Of a stretch of DNA of 64,000 nucleotides, positions 1 to 11,945 are shown piece after piece. Under the pieces are notes generated by a model. That model was not told where the DNA came from. It saw only the letters and a program-made list of their open reading frames with translations, and did not search any database. Origin of the DNA: Paramacrobiotus metropolitanus (Eukaryota; Tardigrada; Eutardigrada; Parachela; Macrobiotidae); contig NW_026570439.1 in NCBI RefSeq assembly GCF_019649055.1, forward strand, positions 62,001-126,000. Reading direction: 5' to 3'. The translations under genes were made by a program, and so were the position numbers. The number at the start of each line of letters is the position of its first letter. The stretch's first letter is position 1.

Positions 1-1440
1 TTGTACCTTTACGTAGGAAATTACCGGACAAGCTTGTACTGCGGTACATATTGAATTGGTTCTGTTTGTTCATTACGTTTTCTCGGAAATTTAATACCGT
101 ACATTGCATTTTGTGAAACTGTGCAATAAATCCTAAAACGTGCAGTATAATGTAGGTTTGTAGGTAGCCATTGCGGGATGCTGGGAGAAGGCGGTTCGGT
201 GCTGCAACATATCAGTGCATTCCTTGTATTAACTAAGAAAATTTCTTTCTAACTACGGGTAGTAGACTCCGCGCAACGAAGCTTCGATGGACTACTAAAT
301 GCAAACAAAATTTGCCCTCGAGTCTCCAGCTCTAACTACCAAAAGAGTTCTTAACAAGGAAAAGCACCAAACTGGACATTAGCCAACTCGAGCGCAGCTT
401 TCGTAGTTAGAGCTGGAGACTTAACTCTACCTGTTTATTTCAAAAAAGACCCACACTGCATGTTGTAGAAAACATACATAACCACATGATATTGGTCAAC
501 GGTAATTCTGCTTTGCCAAGTGTCCAGGCCACTTCACTACGTTTATCAAAATCTGTAAATGTTCTCCGCAGTTAGATTGCCGCTTACTGCACCGACCATT
601 TTCTAGCCACCTTCCGCCAGGCAGCTATTATTATTCTCATTAAATTATATGGCGTGTAGCCGTGTACCAAGACAAAATGCAAGTTACGTTTTTAAACAGT
701 GTGGCGTGGCGCGCCGTAGTGTGAAGTTTGGCGTAACACGCAAATTTGTGTAAATCGCTGTATTGAGTCGTCAGTAATTACAGGACAAGCTTGTACGTCA
801 TAGCGGCTGCGTCACTACTCGTACCGCACATGCTCCTGCTTCGCAATGACAGCCGATAGACAGATTGTCTCTTGGTTGTTGCCCACGTCCGGGTGGAATA
901 TATCATCTGCGTAGTAAACTTCCTGGTTGTGCTACTGCGCGCACATAATGGAAAATTACAACTACGGTTAATTACCTACTAATAAAACCAATTAGTGGTC
1001 TCAGTTTGCAGGCTGTCTGTTACTAGGTGCGCTTCCGCTTTACACACGGACGAATCGCATCGATCTGTCAGCGACATTATCCAAGCATCATTGACAACGC
1101 CTGTAGTCTCCCGCTGATCGCGACCTGCTATCTTTTTTGCCTCTGAAAAGATACTTTTTACTTAGTTTCTAGTTTAAGATTTACAAAATGGACAGAATTA
1201 CGTATTTATTACACGGTGCTGTGCATCCGTCACGCACTAATTGTTTTCCGTATATTATATATTATGTTATATAAAGCTGTATTATTGTTCCATATGAACG
1301 TATCGTCGCCGGATTGCTATCTGCAGGATAGTTGCACATATTATGAATAACTGCAAGCTAATTGCAAGATTATTTACTGTTAAGGCTAGTTTCACATCCA
1401 TCGACCAAATTAGTGTATGTCATGCAAACTAATTTACTTA
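1..1440. other. No gene seen; AT-rich intergenic DNA
   Basis: No open frame with recognisable protein character was found on either strand. The only structured feature is the inverted repeat listed separately at 321-421. The stretch precedes the GPCR gene and may hold its promoter, but no core promoter element could be assigned. Confidence 0.5.
321..421. repeat. Perfect 19-bp inverted repeat
   Basis: The arms at 321-339 and 403-421 are exact reverse complements (AGTCTCCAGCTCTAACTAC and its complement), separated by 63 nt. It would form a stable hairpin and could be the remnant of a small palindromic transposon. No target duplication was recognised. Confidence 0.8.
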
Positions 1441-1759
1441 CTATAAAACCACTGCACTTCCACATTGAGTCTGTTTTATTATCGTTGCCCCGCTTATTAA
1501 TCGCATACAAATGCGGCTAATCAGTGCCAGGAATCGGAAGCTAGACAGTTTAATGCTTTGGTATCGCAATAAAGAGCAATCGAACACCGGCACTAAACGG
1601 TTGCCAATTCGTGGTTGTCCTGCCTTTCCGCTGTAGCCCAGTTCCTTTATAAGCGCTTCTTCCTCAGCGAGTGGAGATTTTAAGGAGCCAGTATGATTTT
1701 TGGTAATGAGCTGCATGGTAACTAGTTGATTTGGCTGGCAGCTAATTATTCCACGGAAA

Positions 1760-4679
1760 ATGCCGAACGCCACGGATTCCTGTGGATTTCCCTTGGTCAA
1801 TTTCAGTATCGAGCATGCCGCTCTCAGGCGCCAACGCCTCTGTAAGCAGTCCATGGACGAACGGACCGCCGTTACATTCCTAATATTTTTATCCGCTGGC
1901 ACGTTAGGCAACGGCGCCGGCGTCATATTTCTGCTGTGTCGTAATTTCTGTCGAAAGGCTGCCCAGTGTCTCCGGATTGCTCGTCCCCGCCGTTCGAAAG
2001 TTCGCAGCCAGGATATATTTCTCATAATCTATTTATCCATCCACTTCCTGTATTTGTAAGTTACATTACTAGTACATTCTGCACATTGTTCCTCCAAAGT
2101 TAATATGAAAAGACGCTTTCACTGAACAGCTTTATTATGCAGTTTTTTTACAGCTTTATTGTACAATATTGTTTTCATTGTGCAAATTGTAATACAGAAA
2201 GACGCTTTTTTCATTGCACATATGGTAATACAAAAAGACGCTTTTTTCATTGTACAGATGGTAATGTAACCAATGTGCGGGATCTACATCCGTACATGAT
2301 TTTGCGGCGCACGATTGTTACGCAGTGCACACTGCGTGCTAATTGATTCGGCCTACTAAGAAAGCATAAGAAAACCAAAGAAACCTTAAAACCGAAGAAA
2401 TCCTAAGTGACGTAATTTAATACCCTTAAAAACCTAAGAATCGTGAAGATAAATACAAATTACGCTAATCGCCAGCTTGATCACCATTATCTTGTCGCGT
2501 TCTTTACATTTCCCCAGTGTTTGCTAACGAAAATTTCCCCCATATTTCCCCAATATTTCCCCAATATGTGTTTGTCTGTTTTTCCGATTGCAGAAAGAAA
2601 GAATGGTAATATAAAAAGACGCTTTTTTTCATTTTTACAGATGGTAATATAAAAAACGCTTTTTCCATTGTGCAGGTGGAATCGTTGTCTTCTCCTGCTG
2701 GCTTCACACAGACTGGCAGCAGCCTTCCCCTGCCTGGATGAAGACCATGCTCTTGTGAATAATTTAATGGTTCTGATATTTATTGACGCTTTCCTAATTC
2801 TACTGAGCCAAGGGTATGAATAAGCCAGATTGTTTTATCAGTAATATAAACACGGAATTTTGCCAAATAGCTAGATTTTATTTTTTACCATTTTTCATAA
2901 GTTTTTGATTTTTTTCCGATCAAAAATTTCCCTAAGATCAAAACGGTATGACGCGGAGTCAATATTTCCGGCAGGACGTTGCCGTGAAGCGTTGCAGAGG
3001 GCCACTAGCTGATAAAACTTTATAGCTGGAAGAGAAACACTGATGGTGAGTACTGTATGTTTTTACTTAAATATTCAATTTTTTCTCATTCTGTTTGCCA
3101 TTTCTTAGGACGGGAATCAAAATTTTGTACGTTTCACATTGCAGGTTTTTAAATGTATAGCAATCTAAAAAATTCAGACGATTCCAAAAACAGACAAATA
3201 AGAAAAACTAATTTAAATAAAGAAATAATTTATTTATATAGCGTTAATATTTGTAATTTACTCAAAATAAATCGAAAGTTTTCGAATCGAAACGGTTTTT
3301 TTAAAAAAGGTTTGTCTCAAAATACTTGTAGTCTTTTATGGTGGCAGCATAAATCGATGCGGATTTACAGTAATAAGATAACTGTTTAAAAACGCTATAT
3401 CAGTGACTATTAAGACAGACTTAGCAATAGTCACTGATGTTATGCAATAATAATAAATTTCAATGCTTTGAACGGAAAAGTCTGTAAAAAAAGATTTGGA
3501 AAATTAGTTTTTCTAAATTTTGAATTTTATTTGAGTTCATTGAGTTAATTTAATTTGAATCATTGAAAAAATAGTTAAAAACTGTTGAATTGTAATTCTA
3601 TCTTCAATACCGGTGCCGTACTTTGCAGGGCTCTGGCGGTTTATGCCGTTGATCGTTTTGTTGCGGTATTTGCCCCGGCCCGTTATATGGCGATGCATGG
3701 CTCAACTTCACGAAACTTTATTTTCGGGGCAGTCTGCGTAGGCTATGCTATATTCATTGCCGCGTCGACGTTTTCGCTGCTGGCGCTGCACTATGGACCC
3801 GAATGGGGAATTTCGTCCTCAACAGCTGCCAACTGGTCGCTCGCTCACTCCTGGATCCAGGTAGGTGACAGTTATTACACTGACATCCTACAAACTATAC
3901 GCAGTTATTGTACTTACATGATTACATCCTACAGTCTATACGTAATACAAATACACTGACAGATCAAGCTTCGATAAAATACTTAAATAGTATGCACTTT
4001 ATTTCCATGGCTCGATAACAATATCAAGGTCTATTTACGATTAAACATAAAATACTTGACTTTTCTCATATTTCGTTCCTTTTGCGTTCCCGTTCTCATA
4101 AATTAGTCGCCTGCTTGCTATGAATGCTCATCGTTACTAATACAATGTAATCAGTTTAAGCCGCAGTGTTAAGAGAAAAAACGAAGCAGCAATGCCACAA
4201 CAAATAACCAGTTCCTTTACCGACAGAGTGTTCACCAACTGGCGTGTGCCATTATCATTACGGTATTCTGCGCTCTTACGGTATGGCATTTGTGGAAGCG
4301 CTTCAAGCGCAAACCGCCATCCCATCGTCCTTCCTCAAGGCGCCGGGATGCTCCGCAAAAAACCCACCGAATCCAGGGCGTCATCATTTCCGCCACTGTG
4401 GTTCTACTGGCCAGTACAGTGCTATACTGGATAGGCAACGGTGCGGATCTCGTCTGGTCGATTCTGTACATTGTCAGTCGCCGTCCCCTGTGCTGGTGTC
4501 CTCTTCCGGTCCAGTACATTATGCAACAGCAGACAGTGACTGACCTGCTGCGCCACCTACACTCCGCGTTATCCTTCGGGATTTATGGCGGCACATTGAT
4601 CAGACGCTGGTTATGTCCGTCAGGCGAATCAGCGTACTGCATTCTGGAGATGCGGACGATAGCTGTGATAAAGAAGTAG
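1760..4679 (+). CDS. Rhodopsin-like G-protein-coupled receptor, multi-exon
   Basis: This is a seven-transmembrane receptor of the plasma membrane, rebuilt from separate exons. Exon 1 (1760 to about 2055, GTAAGT donor) has an NAT glycosylation site and TM1 with the GN motif (SAGTLGNGAGVIFLL). Exon 2 (2712-2813) follows a pyrimidine-rich acceptor and encodes TM2 with its conserved Asp (NNLMVLIFIDAFLILL). Exon 3 (about 3629-3860) encodes the end of TM3 with DRF in place of DRY (VYAVDRFVAVF), then TM4, and ends at CAG|GTAGGT. Exon 4 (about 4176-4679) has an NATT site, TM5 (CAIIITVFCALTVWHLW), a basic loop, TM6 without the CWxP motif, and TM7 where NPxxY is degraded to SFGIY. The start of TM3 with its Cys is missing; a 36-nt exon at 3109-3144, flanked by good splice sites and phase-compatible, may supply part. 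Ligand and subfamily are unknown. It could be a decaying copy. Confidence 0.65.
2108..2660 (+). repeat. Degenerate tandem repeats in GPCR intron 1
   Basis: A unit of about 33 bp containing AAGACGCTTTTTTCATTG and ATGGTAATA occurs at about 2108, 2198, 2231, 2615 and 2650, in two clusters. Between them lie short CCTAAGAAA-type repeats (about 2360-2440) and an ATTTCCCC run (about 2530-2560). All of it is inside the first intron. The short open frames here are repeat translations, not exons. Confidence 0.7.
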
Positions 4680-4819
4680 TGGATAACATCGAGGTCACGG
4701 GGTTTCTCCACATATAATGGGACGCGCGCCGGTTCCTGGCTTTGCAGTTTGCCTGCCGCACAGGCAGAACTCAGAAATGCGCAGTTAATCATGACTAGCC
4801 ATTTTACTAGCCTCAGCAA

Positions 4820-6259
4820 GCTGGCGTGAAAGAGCTCATGGCTCGGGGCAACAGTTTTCGTTGTCAGTGGATTTTATTTTATTCATTGGTTAATGGAGTT
4901 TATTTTATTTGCTTTTATTTTGCTAGTTAAGTAATCTGATTTTCAGAAAACTAAATATTTTCATATACATATTATTTTATTTGTATTTCAAGCGATAAGC
5001 ATATACACATTTAAATATACTAGGAAAAATGCACGTTGGCGTGCATTTGGCAGACCGGAGCGCAGCATTTCCCTTGAATACAGCATGTCTTTAAGATTAT
5101 AAAATTAATTATTTGATCTGTCAGAGTACTTCGCCACATGTATATATAGAATAATAAAATTTTATATTATTTTGCAACATAAGCACTTCCAATTACTCTT
5201 TGGAAATGGCTTTCGTAACAATCTTTCGTAACAACTTTCGTAACGGACAGAAATCAACGAAGGTATTACTTCTGAATATAGAGGACCTTCGCTACGCTCG
5301 GCCGGTCGATTATGCATATAATATACGTACATAATTTTCATTTTTTTCTGTGCTATATTTTCGGTGGCAGGGTGATAGCACCGCCCATTTATATGACGTC
5401 AGCCTAGAAATCATACAAATTTTAAACTCAATTTTTATCCTGAATATTTGTGCACCTTTAGGTGGATTTTTGGTGACAGTACGTGTGGCAGCCATGCCCG
5501 TCAACCGATGTAATACGATATAAAATGATATGTTGCTCCTTATATTAACAAACTTAATGTACGATGACTAAATTATTGTATTTTGGATCTAATTTTTACA
5601 ATGCAAATATTATGCCAAGTGCAGTGATGTATTTATTTAGCTGCACAACTTCCATTTACCGTTAAACATGTGCTTATGCAATTGTTTATACTTTATATCA
5701 CCGTTAAACATGTGCTTATGCAATGGTTTATTTTTATGCAGTTGAATATCTTCACGAGTATCTGTGTCTGAATACGCCTGTTGGCTTGCTTATTGTTTTC
5801 CTAGCGTTCTGCTGAAGTTGTATACAATTGATTTCAGTATGGGTACTAATAAACGCTGGGAATGGGAATTGGGAGTTGGTATTGGGAATTTGTATTGGGA
5901 ATGGTATTGGTAATGGGAAAGACCCTAATAGATGGGAATGGTATTTCATAATGGGAGTGGGAATGGGAAAACGAAAATTTTTATAAGAAGAACGTAGATG
6001 AAGTCAAAACACTTTCTGGTATACATTATAACGCGTATCATTAATGGGTGGCCCAACAAAGCGGCGTTTGCTTTGCTGTGCTAGGTCCTGCCCAATGCTA
6101 AATCGTTATCCTGTTAGTTTCTTTTAGTATGTACAAAAAATGACCGGTACCATGTACCGGGTCACTTCCCTTAGCCTCTACTACAAAGATTTTGTTACAG
6201 TTATCATTTTTCTTGGGAAGATATTCAATTAATTTAATACAATTTTTGGAGCAACATCC
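4820..6259. other. AT-rich intergenic DNA, no gene
   Basis: No coding frame with protein character was found. It contains a direct repeat of about 32 bp (ACCGTTAAACATGTGCTTAT at about 5657 and 5699) and the G-rich microsatellite listed separately. The words AGAGGACCTTCGCT at about 5280 recur at about 34079. Confidence 0.5.
5857..5969 (+). repeat. GGGAAT-type degenerate microsatellite
   Basis: Repeated GGGAATGGGAATTGGGAGTT-like words run for about 110 bp with single-base variants (GGGAAT, GGTATT, GGGAGT). It is G-rich on the plus strand and lies in an AT-rich surrounding. There is no sign of coding. Confidence 0.8.
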
Positions 6260-6880
6260 GTAGGAGTACCGTATGACACCTATCAAGAAGCTGCAAAAGC
6301 ACTCCGACTTTTAGATGACGATGCCGAACGGAGTGCATGCTTAACCGAAGCGAGTCTGTCCAGTATGCCGAAATCGTTAAGGGACATGTTCGCGTACCTT
6401 TGTGTATTCCGCATACCCGCCGATCCTAACGGGCTTTTCGAATCGCATCAAGAGCAATTGATGGAAGACTCCCGGCAGATTTACTCGAAAGAGAAAAGCA
6501 AAAATAGGGCTCTATGGGACGTTGAGTGTGTCCCGATTCTAACCTGCGAACAGATAGGATTACCAAAACCAGCACGTCCTGTTGACAGTATTGGTGATGA
6601 ATACCAAAGGGAGAAAGAGACTGCAGACGGCGAAAGACTGAAGCGTACACTTAACCAACAGCAAAAAGAATTCGTTCGCAAAGTTCTGCATGCGGCAAAA
6701 AGTGCATCTGGCCCACAACAATGGTTTCTAGATGACCCCGGTGGAACCTGAGAAACTTTCGTGTACCAATGTTTGCTTCACATTCTGAGAGGGCAAGGGA
6801 AGACGGTGAAAATTCTTGCATGGACCGGGATTGCCGCGACACCTTGCCGCACCTGTCACTCCGCGTTCAAATTTCTCTGA
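6260..6880 (+). pseudogene. Helitron/PIF1-like helicase fragment, nonsense in Walker A
   Basis: One plus frame reads a stretch typical of Helitron helicases just upstream of and into the SF1B ATPase. In order it shows TYQEAAKALRLLDDDAERSA, then EASLSSMPKSLRDMFAYL, a variable linker, LNQQQKEFVRKVL, and WFLDDPGGT. At 6749-6751 a TGA stop stands where GGTGKT is expected, and the catalytic Lys codon reads as Glu. The frame then continues as FVYQCLL and VKILAWTGIAAT to a second stop at 6878. No Rep domain or downstream helicase motifs are present. It differs in sequence from the Helitron at 14.5-18.9 kb, so it comes from another family or an older copy. It cannot encode an active helicase. Confidence 0.8.
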
Positions 6881-7217
6881 ATCTAAATGAGTCTTCAGGG
6901 TCCAGCATGAAACCGAGTTCACCAGAAGCCAGAAGCAGTAGCGGTATTTTTGTTAACTATCGTAGTACAGTGTATCCATATCAATCGCGGCCGTGTTGTA
7001 GAGTCTTAATCGGATGTTTCATACTATACCAGATTCAGCGGATTTAGGGTCTTTAATTTTTGTCGATTGTTCGTAGTACGATGTCAGTCTAGACGTTTTC
7101 CACTGCGTACCGTTTCCAACTTAGATGTATCGCGCTTATCAGTCTTTAAAGCTTGTTAGTCCTTGCTTTTTCTCCATCTTTCGTAGTATGTCTGTTAGTA
7201 CATCTGTACATGTAGCA

Positions 7218-7397
7218 CTGTACATATTCAGCATGACTCCTTTAATCGTGTTAGTTGCAATTAGCCTTTCAATCCTTTAATTTTTAGTAATTTTCGTAGT
7301 TCAGCAGCTTAACGATTAAAGGAGTCATGCTGAATATGTACAGTGGATGTGCGATGTGCGAACCGACTAAAAGCTTTTAGTCGGTTCGCACATCCAC
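7218..7397. repeat. Two adjoining palindromes (32-bp arms, then 55-bp dyad)
   Basis: Arms at 7218-7249 and 7312-7343 are perfect 32-bp reverse complements. They are directly followed by a second palindrome (7343-7397) centred on AAGCTT, whose left arm carries a 7-nt internal duplication (GATGTGCGATGTGC). Together they resemble a compact fold-back element. No flanking duplication is obvious. Confidence 0.8.
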
Positions 7398-9124
7398 TTC
7401 GCTTAATGACCTCGCTGGGGTTATATATTTGAAATATTTTTCAAAATCTTTTTTATTGCTGTACGATGTCACTATGAAGTATATTTTGTATTTCTTTCGT
7501 TCTTCCTTACCTCGAACACAACTGGTCGCGCGCTAGCGCGACCGATACTTGTATTACTTATCTGTACCATAATATTCTTAAAATGTGTTTAGTAATATTA
7601 GTATTTAGTAATATTATGGTGTTACCCAGTATTTAGTAATATTATGATAATTATTACGCAGTCATGTACGGTAGTGGCCCCTTTTAAGTGCCGAGCGGGT
7701 ATACGTGAGGCTGCCTTGTACTTTACAAGCTCAACCTCGGCCTACGGCCTCGGTTGAGAATTTTTAGAATTGCAGAAAATAATTGTTTTAGCAGTTTGAA
7801 AATGAATTTAAGAACGAAAGTTTACTGGTAAGGAGATGCGGTTTGTTTTTCGTCGTCATTATGTACCCAGTGCTGAAGAATTTAACGACATCTAAAGTAA
7901 TGTGCAAAGTTAGTTAATTTTTATGTCAGATTGTCAGTGTTGCTGTTCTTATTATATTAATATGTTTTTTGGTTTTTTTACAACCACTTCGCATCGCGTA
8001 TAGCAAGAGAGCACTCAGTATAGTGATCTCATGTTACGCAATACGGAGTATGTTGTGTATCTAAATTACGTTGATATGCTATTGTAAATATAATCTAATC
8101 AATATAATTGGAAGTGTAGCAATATAATAAATATAACTGCTTCACAGAAGAAGTTATTTCCGAAATCTGTTTGCAAAGTGAAATATATGATTTAACAGCA
8201 TAATCGACAGATGAATGTGACATTACACGAACTGTAAAATTCGTGATAGAATATGATTAACTGAAATAGTTGTGGTAAGTATTAATAGTAAATTATTATT
8301 TAGAATGGTAGTTTTTTAAGGTAAGACTTGTATTAGCTGAACCGATCAAGAGGTAGCCATAAATATTACAGTGTATACAGTATGTATTGATATTAAAACA
8401 GGCCATCAGTACTTCAGTTGTGAACGAGTAAAAATGAAAAATTTAAATAAGTAACCTTTAAATAACACCGTCATAAATATTGTAGTTGACTCAATATGTA
8501 CTTATTATAGGATTCTAAAATATTTTGAAGCAGGGAAATCGGAATTAGTGTCGGTATTATCGGTTATTTATTATTATTAGTATCGGTACCCTTCAACATA
8601 TTATAAATGAAATATCATATTTAGTATAACAGTATGGCTACGCGCGCCCGTGTAAACACAGGTGTTGGCTTTATGCACAGGTGACCTTTTGAGCCCGGGT
8701 TTGAGGTGCTTACACCGAGTTTGGAAACGGGTGTTGGCTGTGGGCATGGGATTTCTGCATGTGCGTTGAGTGCAAGTACTGGTGATTTAGTTAATTTTAA
8801 ATTTATGTATTTATTAATGGTGAATGGTGGAGGATTATTAAACATTATATTATTAATAAATATTGCTAATAAATAGTTGAATTTTCTAAAAATTTGTTGT
8901 AACTGGCCGTTTGCTATGTATGACTGTGTGCCATACATACCCAACCCTTGCCACGTGGAGGCCGCCAGCCATGAAGGGTCATAAATTTTCAAAATTTTCG
9001 TATTACAAAACGAATAATAATTATTTTTTTCTGCAAAAAATTTGAATTGTAATGGTTTTATTTTATTAAAAATATAAATATAGCTTAAAAAATTGTGCAC
9101 TGTCTGATTTGCTGAAGAAAAGGA

Positions 9125-9310
9125 AATGAAATTTAAATTTAAATGAAAAAATAAGTTTATTTAATTTAAATTAATTTTTATTTTAAATTTAAAATGGTTA
9201 TTATATTATTATATTAATATATATTAATATGGTTATTGGTTATTATATTAATATTATTATGGTTATTATATTAATATTAATAATGTAATATTAATAATGT
9301 TAGCAATATG
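9125..9310. repeat. AT-only low-complexity tract
   Basis: AAATTTAAATTTAAAT words pass into irregular ATATTAATATGGTTATTAT repeats. The tract lies just beyond the 3' side of the minus-strand SGNH gene. Confidence 0.7.
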
Positions 9311-9638
9311 TTTTCTATATTATTAAATATTTTGCCTTGCCTTTTTATTTTTGTTTTCTATATTTACTTTGCGTTGAATTAATGTTTTAGAACTACATTA
9401 CTTTGTCACAACCTTTTCAGACATTCCTCTTACGAGTAGGGTCAGGTAAGTTGTGACATCAATTTTGGTTAATTTTTTTTATCACGCAGTTTCTAGGTTT
9501 ACGTTTTGGTAATTTGAATATATTGCCGTGCATTACGTCCTTCCCTTTATTCATTATGCTGCTGTATGCGCACAAAGTAATTTCTAAAAATATATAAAAT
9601 GATTCATAAACATTTTTTTTATCAAGTTTTGGTGACAT

Positions 9639-10457
9639 TTAAATTTTTTTCAAGCAGGTCTTAATTGCACTTCGAACTCGGTTGACTGCTTTCCAAGGAT
9701 TTTGGTTATAAATATTATTGAATTCATCTAACCAGTTTGTACGAGGTATCATAGGATTATAATAATCGAGATGCAAGCCATCATTCGTCATCGCTTCTTC
9801 AGGTGGAAAGTAATCAGCCATCTCGCAATATTCGACTGGCATGATGGTGGTGTTTTTAGCGATGTCCTTTAGCATTCCGTTGAATGACTCCACTAGAAAA
9901 TCTTGGAGTTCGATATACTCCTGCTTTTCTTTGATAGCTTCTGTGCGCTGTTTGTATGTTCCAACCAGTACTACCGATTTGGTGTTCTCGTAGTTGTATC
10001 GAATCCAGCCGTTATATGCAGTATACCATGACTGTATCTTGTCGCCCCAAAGTTCTCCATCCGCGTATAATTTTTGCCGATAACGGTACTGGTTAGACCA
10101 ATTCAATATACTGTTCGTTCCGGCCCATAAGACTACACAGTCACGAACTAGTCGTGTACAGTTTGGAATATTTGTTTTCCCGAAGCGATGGCTATCAACC
10201 AGTACATCACATATTGTCCCACCCGCTCTGGTACAGCATAAAACTGAACGACCCTCGATAATTTTGGATTTCGACATGTATACTCGGTTGTTGACGTAAA
10301 AATCATAAGGTTTGCTTAGGAAAACTCTTCCTAGTGAGTCAGTAAACAGTTGAACGGTTGCATCTTGTGGTCCACAACATAAAAGGTTTCCGCTCTCACT
10401 TGCGTAATCTCTACGGTGAACTTCGAAATGTTCTTTCGGATATTTGCGGTTTTCTCT
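9639..10457 (-). CDS. SGNH/GDSL-fold hydrolase-like protein
   Basis: The last exon encodes about 272 residues and opens after a pyrimidine-rich CTTTACAG acceptor at about 10458. It carries the SGNH family blocks: block I as FTDSLGRVF with the nucleophile Ser (about 10327-10345), a WAGTNSIL block supplying the oxyanion Asn (about 10105-10130), and block V as DGLHLD with the Asp-His pair (about 9760-9785). The expected activity is ester or acyl hydrolysis, substrate unknown. Upstream exons were not identified, so the true start is open; an internal Met at 10277 would lose block I and is rejected as the start. SGNH domains are known as passengers in some animal transposons (CR1-type LINEs), and this gene follows a Helitron on the same strand, so it may be element cargo. 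A host gene is the alternative. Confidence 0.7.
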   Translation of the reverse strand, partial: RENRKYPKEHFEVHRRDYASESGNLLCCGPQDATVQLFTDSLGRVFLSKPYDFYVNNRVYMSKSKIIEGRSVLCCTRAGGTICDVLVDSHRFGKTNIPNCTRLVRDCVVLWAGTNSILNWSNQYRYRQKLYADGELWGDKIQSWYTAYNGWIRYNYENTKSVVLVGTYKQRTEAIKEKQEYIELQDFLVESFNGMLKDIAKNTTIMPVEYCEMADYFPPEEAMTNDGLHLDYYNPMIPRTNWLDEFNNIYNQNPWKAVNRVRSAIKTCLKKI

Positions 10458-11945
10458 CTGTAAAGAACAGTACTAATGTGTAATTCATTGACCTTTAAAA
10501 TATTAAATTTTGATATTTTAATAAATTTATTTTAATTATAAAATATAGATAAATATTTTAAAGAAATTTAAATTATAATTTTAAATTATTCAGTTTATAA
10601 AATCGTGTTAGAAGAAAGGTGTTTAGGTGTTTGCATACGTTTAGCGGCGAATGATGCTGTTAACCATTCAAGTAAAGTACTAATTCCAGTAATTATTACC
10701 ACGTTTGTGTGGTTAGTAAGTTAGCAGTGTACCGGGTGGCTTATCGAAATGGCGGTTTGAATTACAATTTCGCACGGGGTTCTTCCAATACTGGATTGCC
10801 ATAGCCTTTGTTTCATTGGTAAGAGCAATGTTACAAAAATATTTAAAAAACGCACAGAAAAATTAAACTCGAAATACATTAGACGGAGTTTATCTTAAAT
10901 TGTTTTTAAAAGTTGGTCAGGTAGGATGTCTGGAATTACCTTACTATAAATTTGAAAGTGCTGTTGTTTAGCAAAAATCGCAAATGTACCGTACGTTGGT
11001 GTTTCGGGTTGAGGTGTGGTCTCTAGTGTTTTATAATGTAAAGTTATGCTGTTTGGCCAATACATGTAATTATGGTGATTGGGCACGGGACAATAAATAA
11101 GAAATTCGTAAGCAGGGGTTTTGATAGTAAATTTCTGGCCAGCCCTTTAGACGATTGTGTGTTTAATTTTAGAATATTTATTAAAAGGGATAACAAAGTC
11201 TGTAGAACTATGGTAAGCATTAGCACAGGAGTGCTTTCTGTATGCGGCAGTGATCTTCTACTCGACCGACAGTTATCAGTCGTTTTAGTTATTGTAAGTT
11301 CTTCGTACTTAATTCCGTAAGCAACGTAACAGCCAACTGTGTATGGTATTAACCTACAACTGTGCATTGGGGGGTCTGGGGTAGGGTTTACAACATCTGG
11401 GGTAGGGTTTACAAAATTATACACTTAACTCGAAAGTCGGTTTTACTTGCATAAAATACAATTTTTTATCGAATCAGTACCAAAAAATGAATTTCCATTG
11501 GATCCATGTTTGCTCTGCTTTGATACCTGCAACAGAAAATATTATGTAGTTGTAAATTATTCTGTGTTCAACTGTGGTATGCACGGATGAGGTGAACGTT
11601 ATAAAGTGCATTTTACATAAAATTTGCATTTTTATTGAACATAATTTTGGTATACTGTGAAAATCTAACTGCACAGACCAGCACTCTCTGTATTTGACGC
11701 CGTCACCCGCGTGGTGTGTAACGTTATGGTAAAACATACTGTTAAATCAGGCACGGTACTTAAGCTCCGTGTTTAATCACAACGTAAAACTCCAGCATGC
11801 TGACGGTAGCAGGTACAGGAAGTTCGGTCTCAGCAGTTAAATTACCTCTATATCTCATATAATTATCTCTAACTATAAAGTGCAGAGTACTACTGTACAT
11901 AATTACATATTTTATGTATTTAACATATTCTAGTTTTAGTTGTAT
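10458..11945. other. No supported gene
   Basis: AT-rich sequence with short frames only. A small direct duplication, TGGGGTAGGGTTTACAA, occurs twice at about 11368-11415. Upstream exons of the SGNH gene may be hidden here but none could be assigned. Confidence 0.4.

Larger units (their letters stand above)
6900..9638. other. AT-rich DNA without a supported gene
   Basis: Palindromes lie at 7218-7397. Near 7567-7650, AGTATTTAGTAATATTATG is repeated, and at 7731-7757 there is a CTCAACCTCGGCC-type palindrome. A minus frame at 8621-9100 (159 codons) has strongly skewed low-complexity composition and no recognisable domain, so it is not called a gene. Confidence 0.45.

Noticed and set aside
1441-2025. 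194-codon minus frame opposite GPCR exon 1
   Set aside because: No domain, and the plus strand carries a TM1 with the GN motif and a consensus donor; it is a shadow.
8621-9100. 159-codon minus frame
   Set aside because: Composition is driven by AT-rich sequence and short GGGTGTTGGCT repeats; no domain or paralogue.
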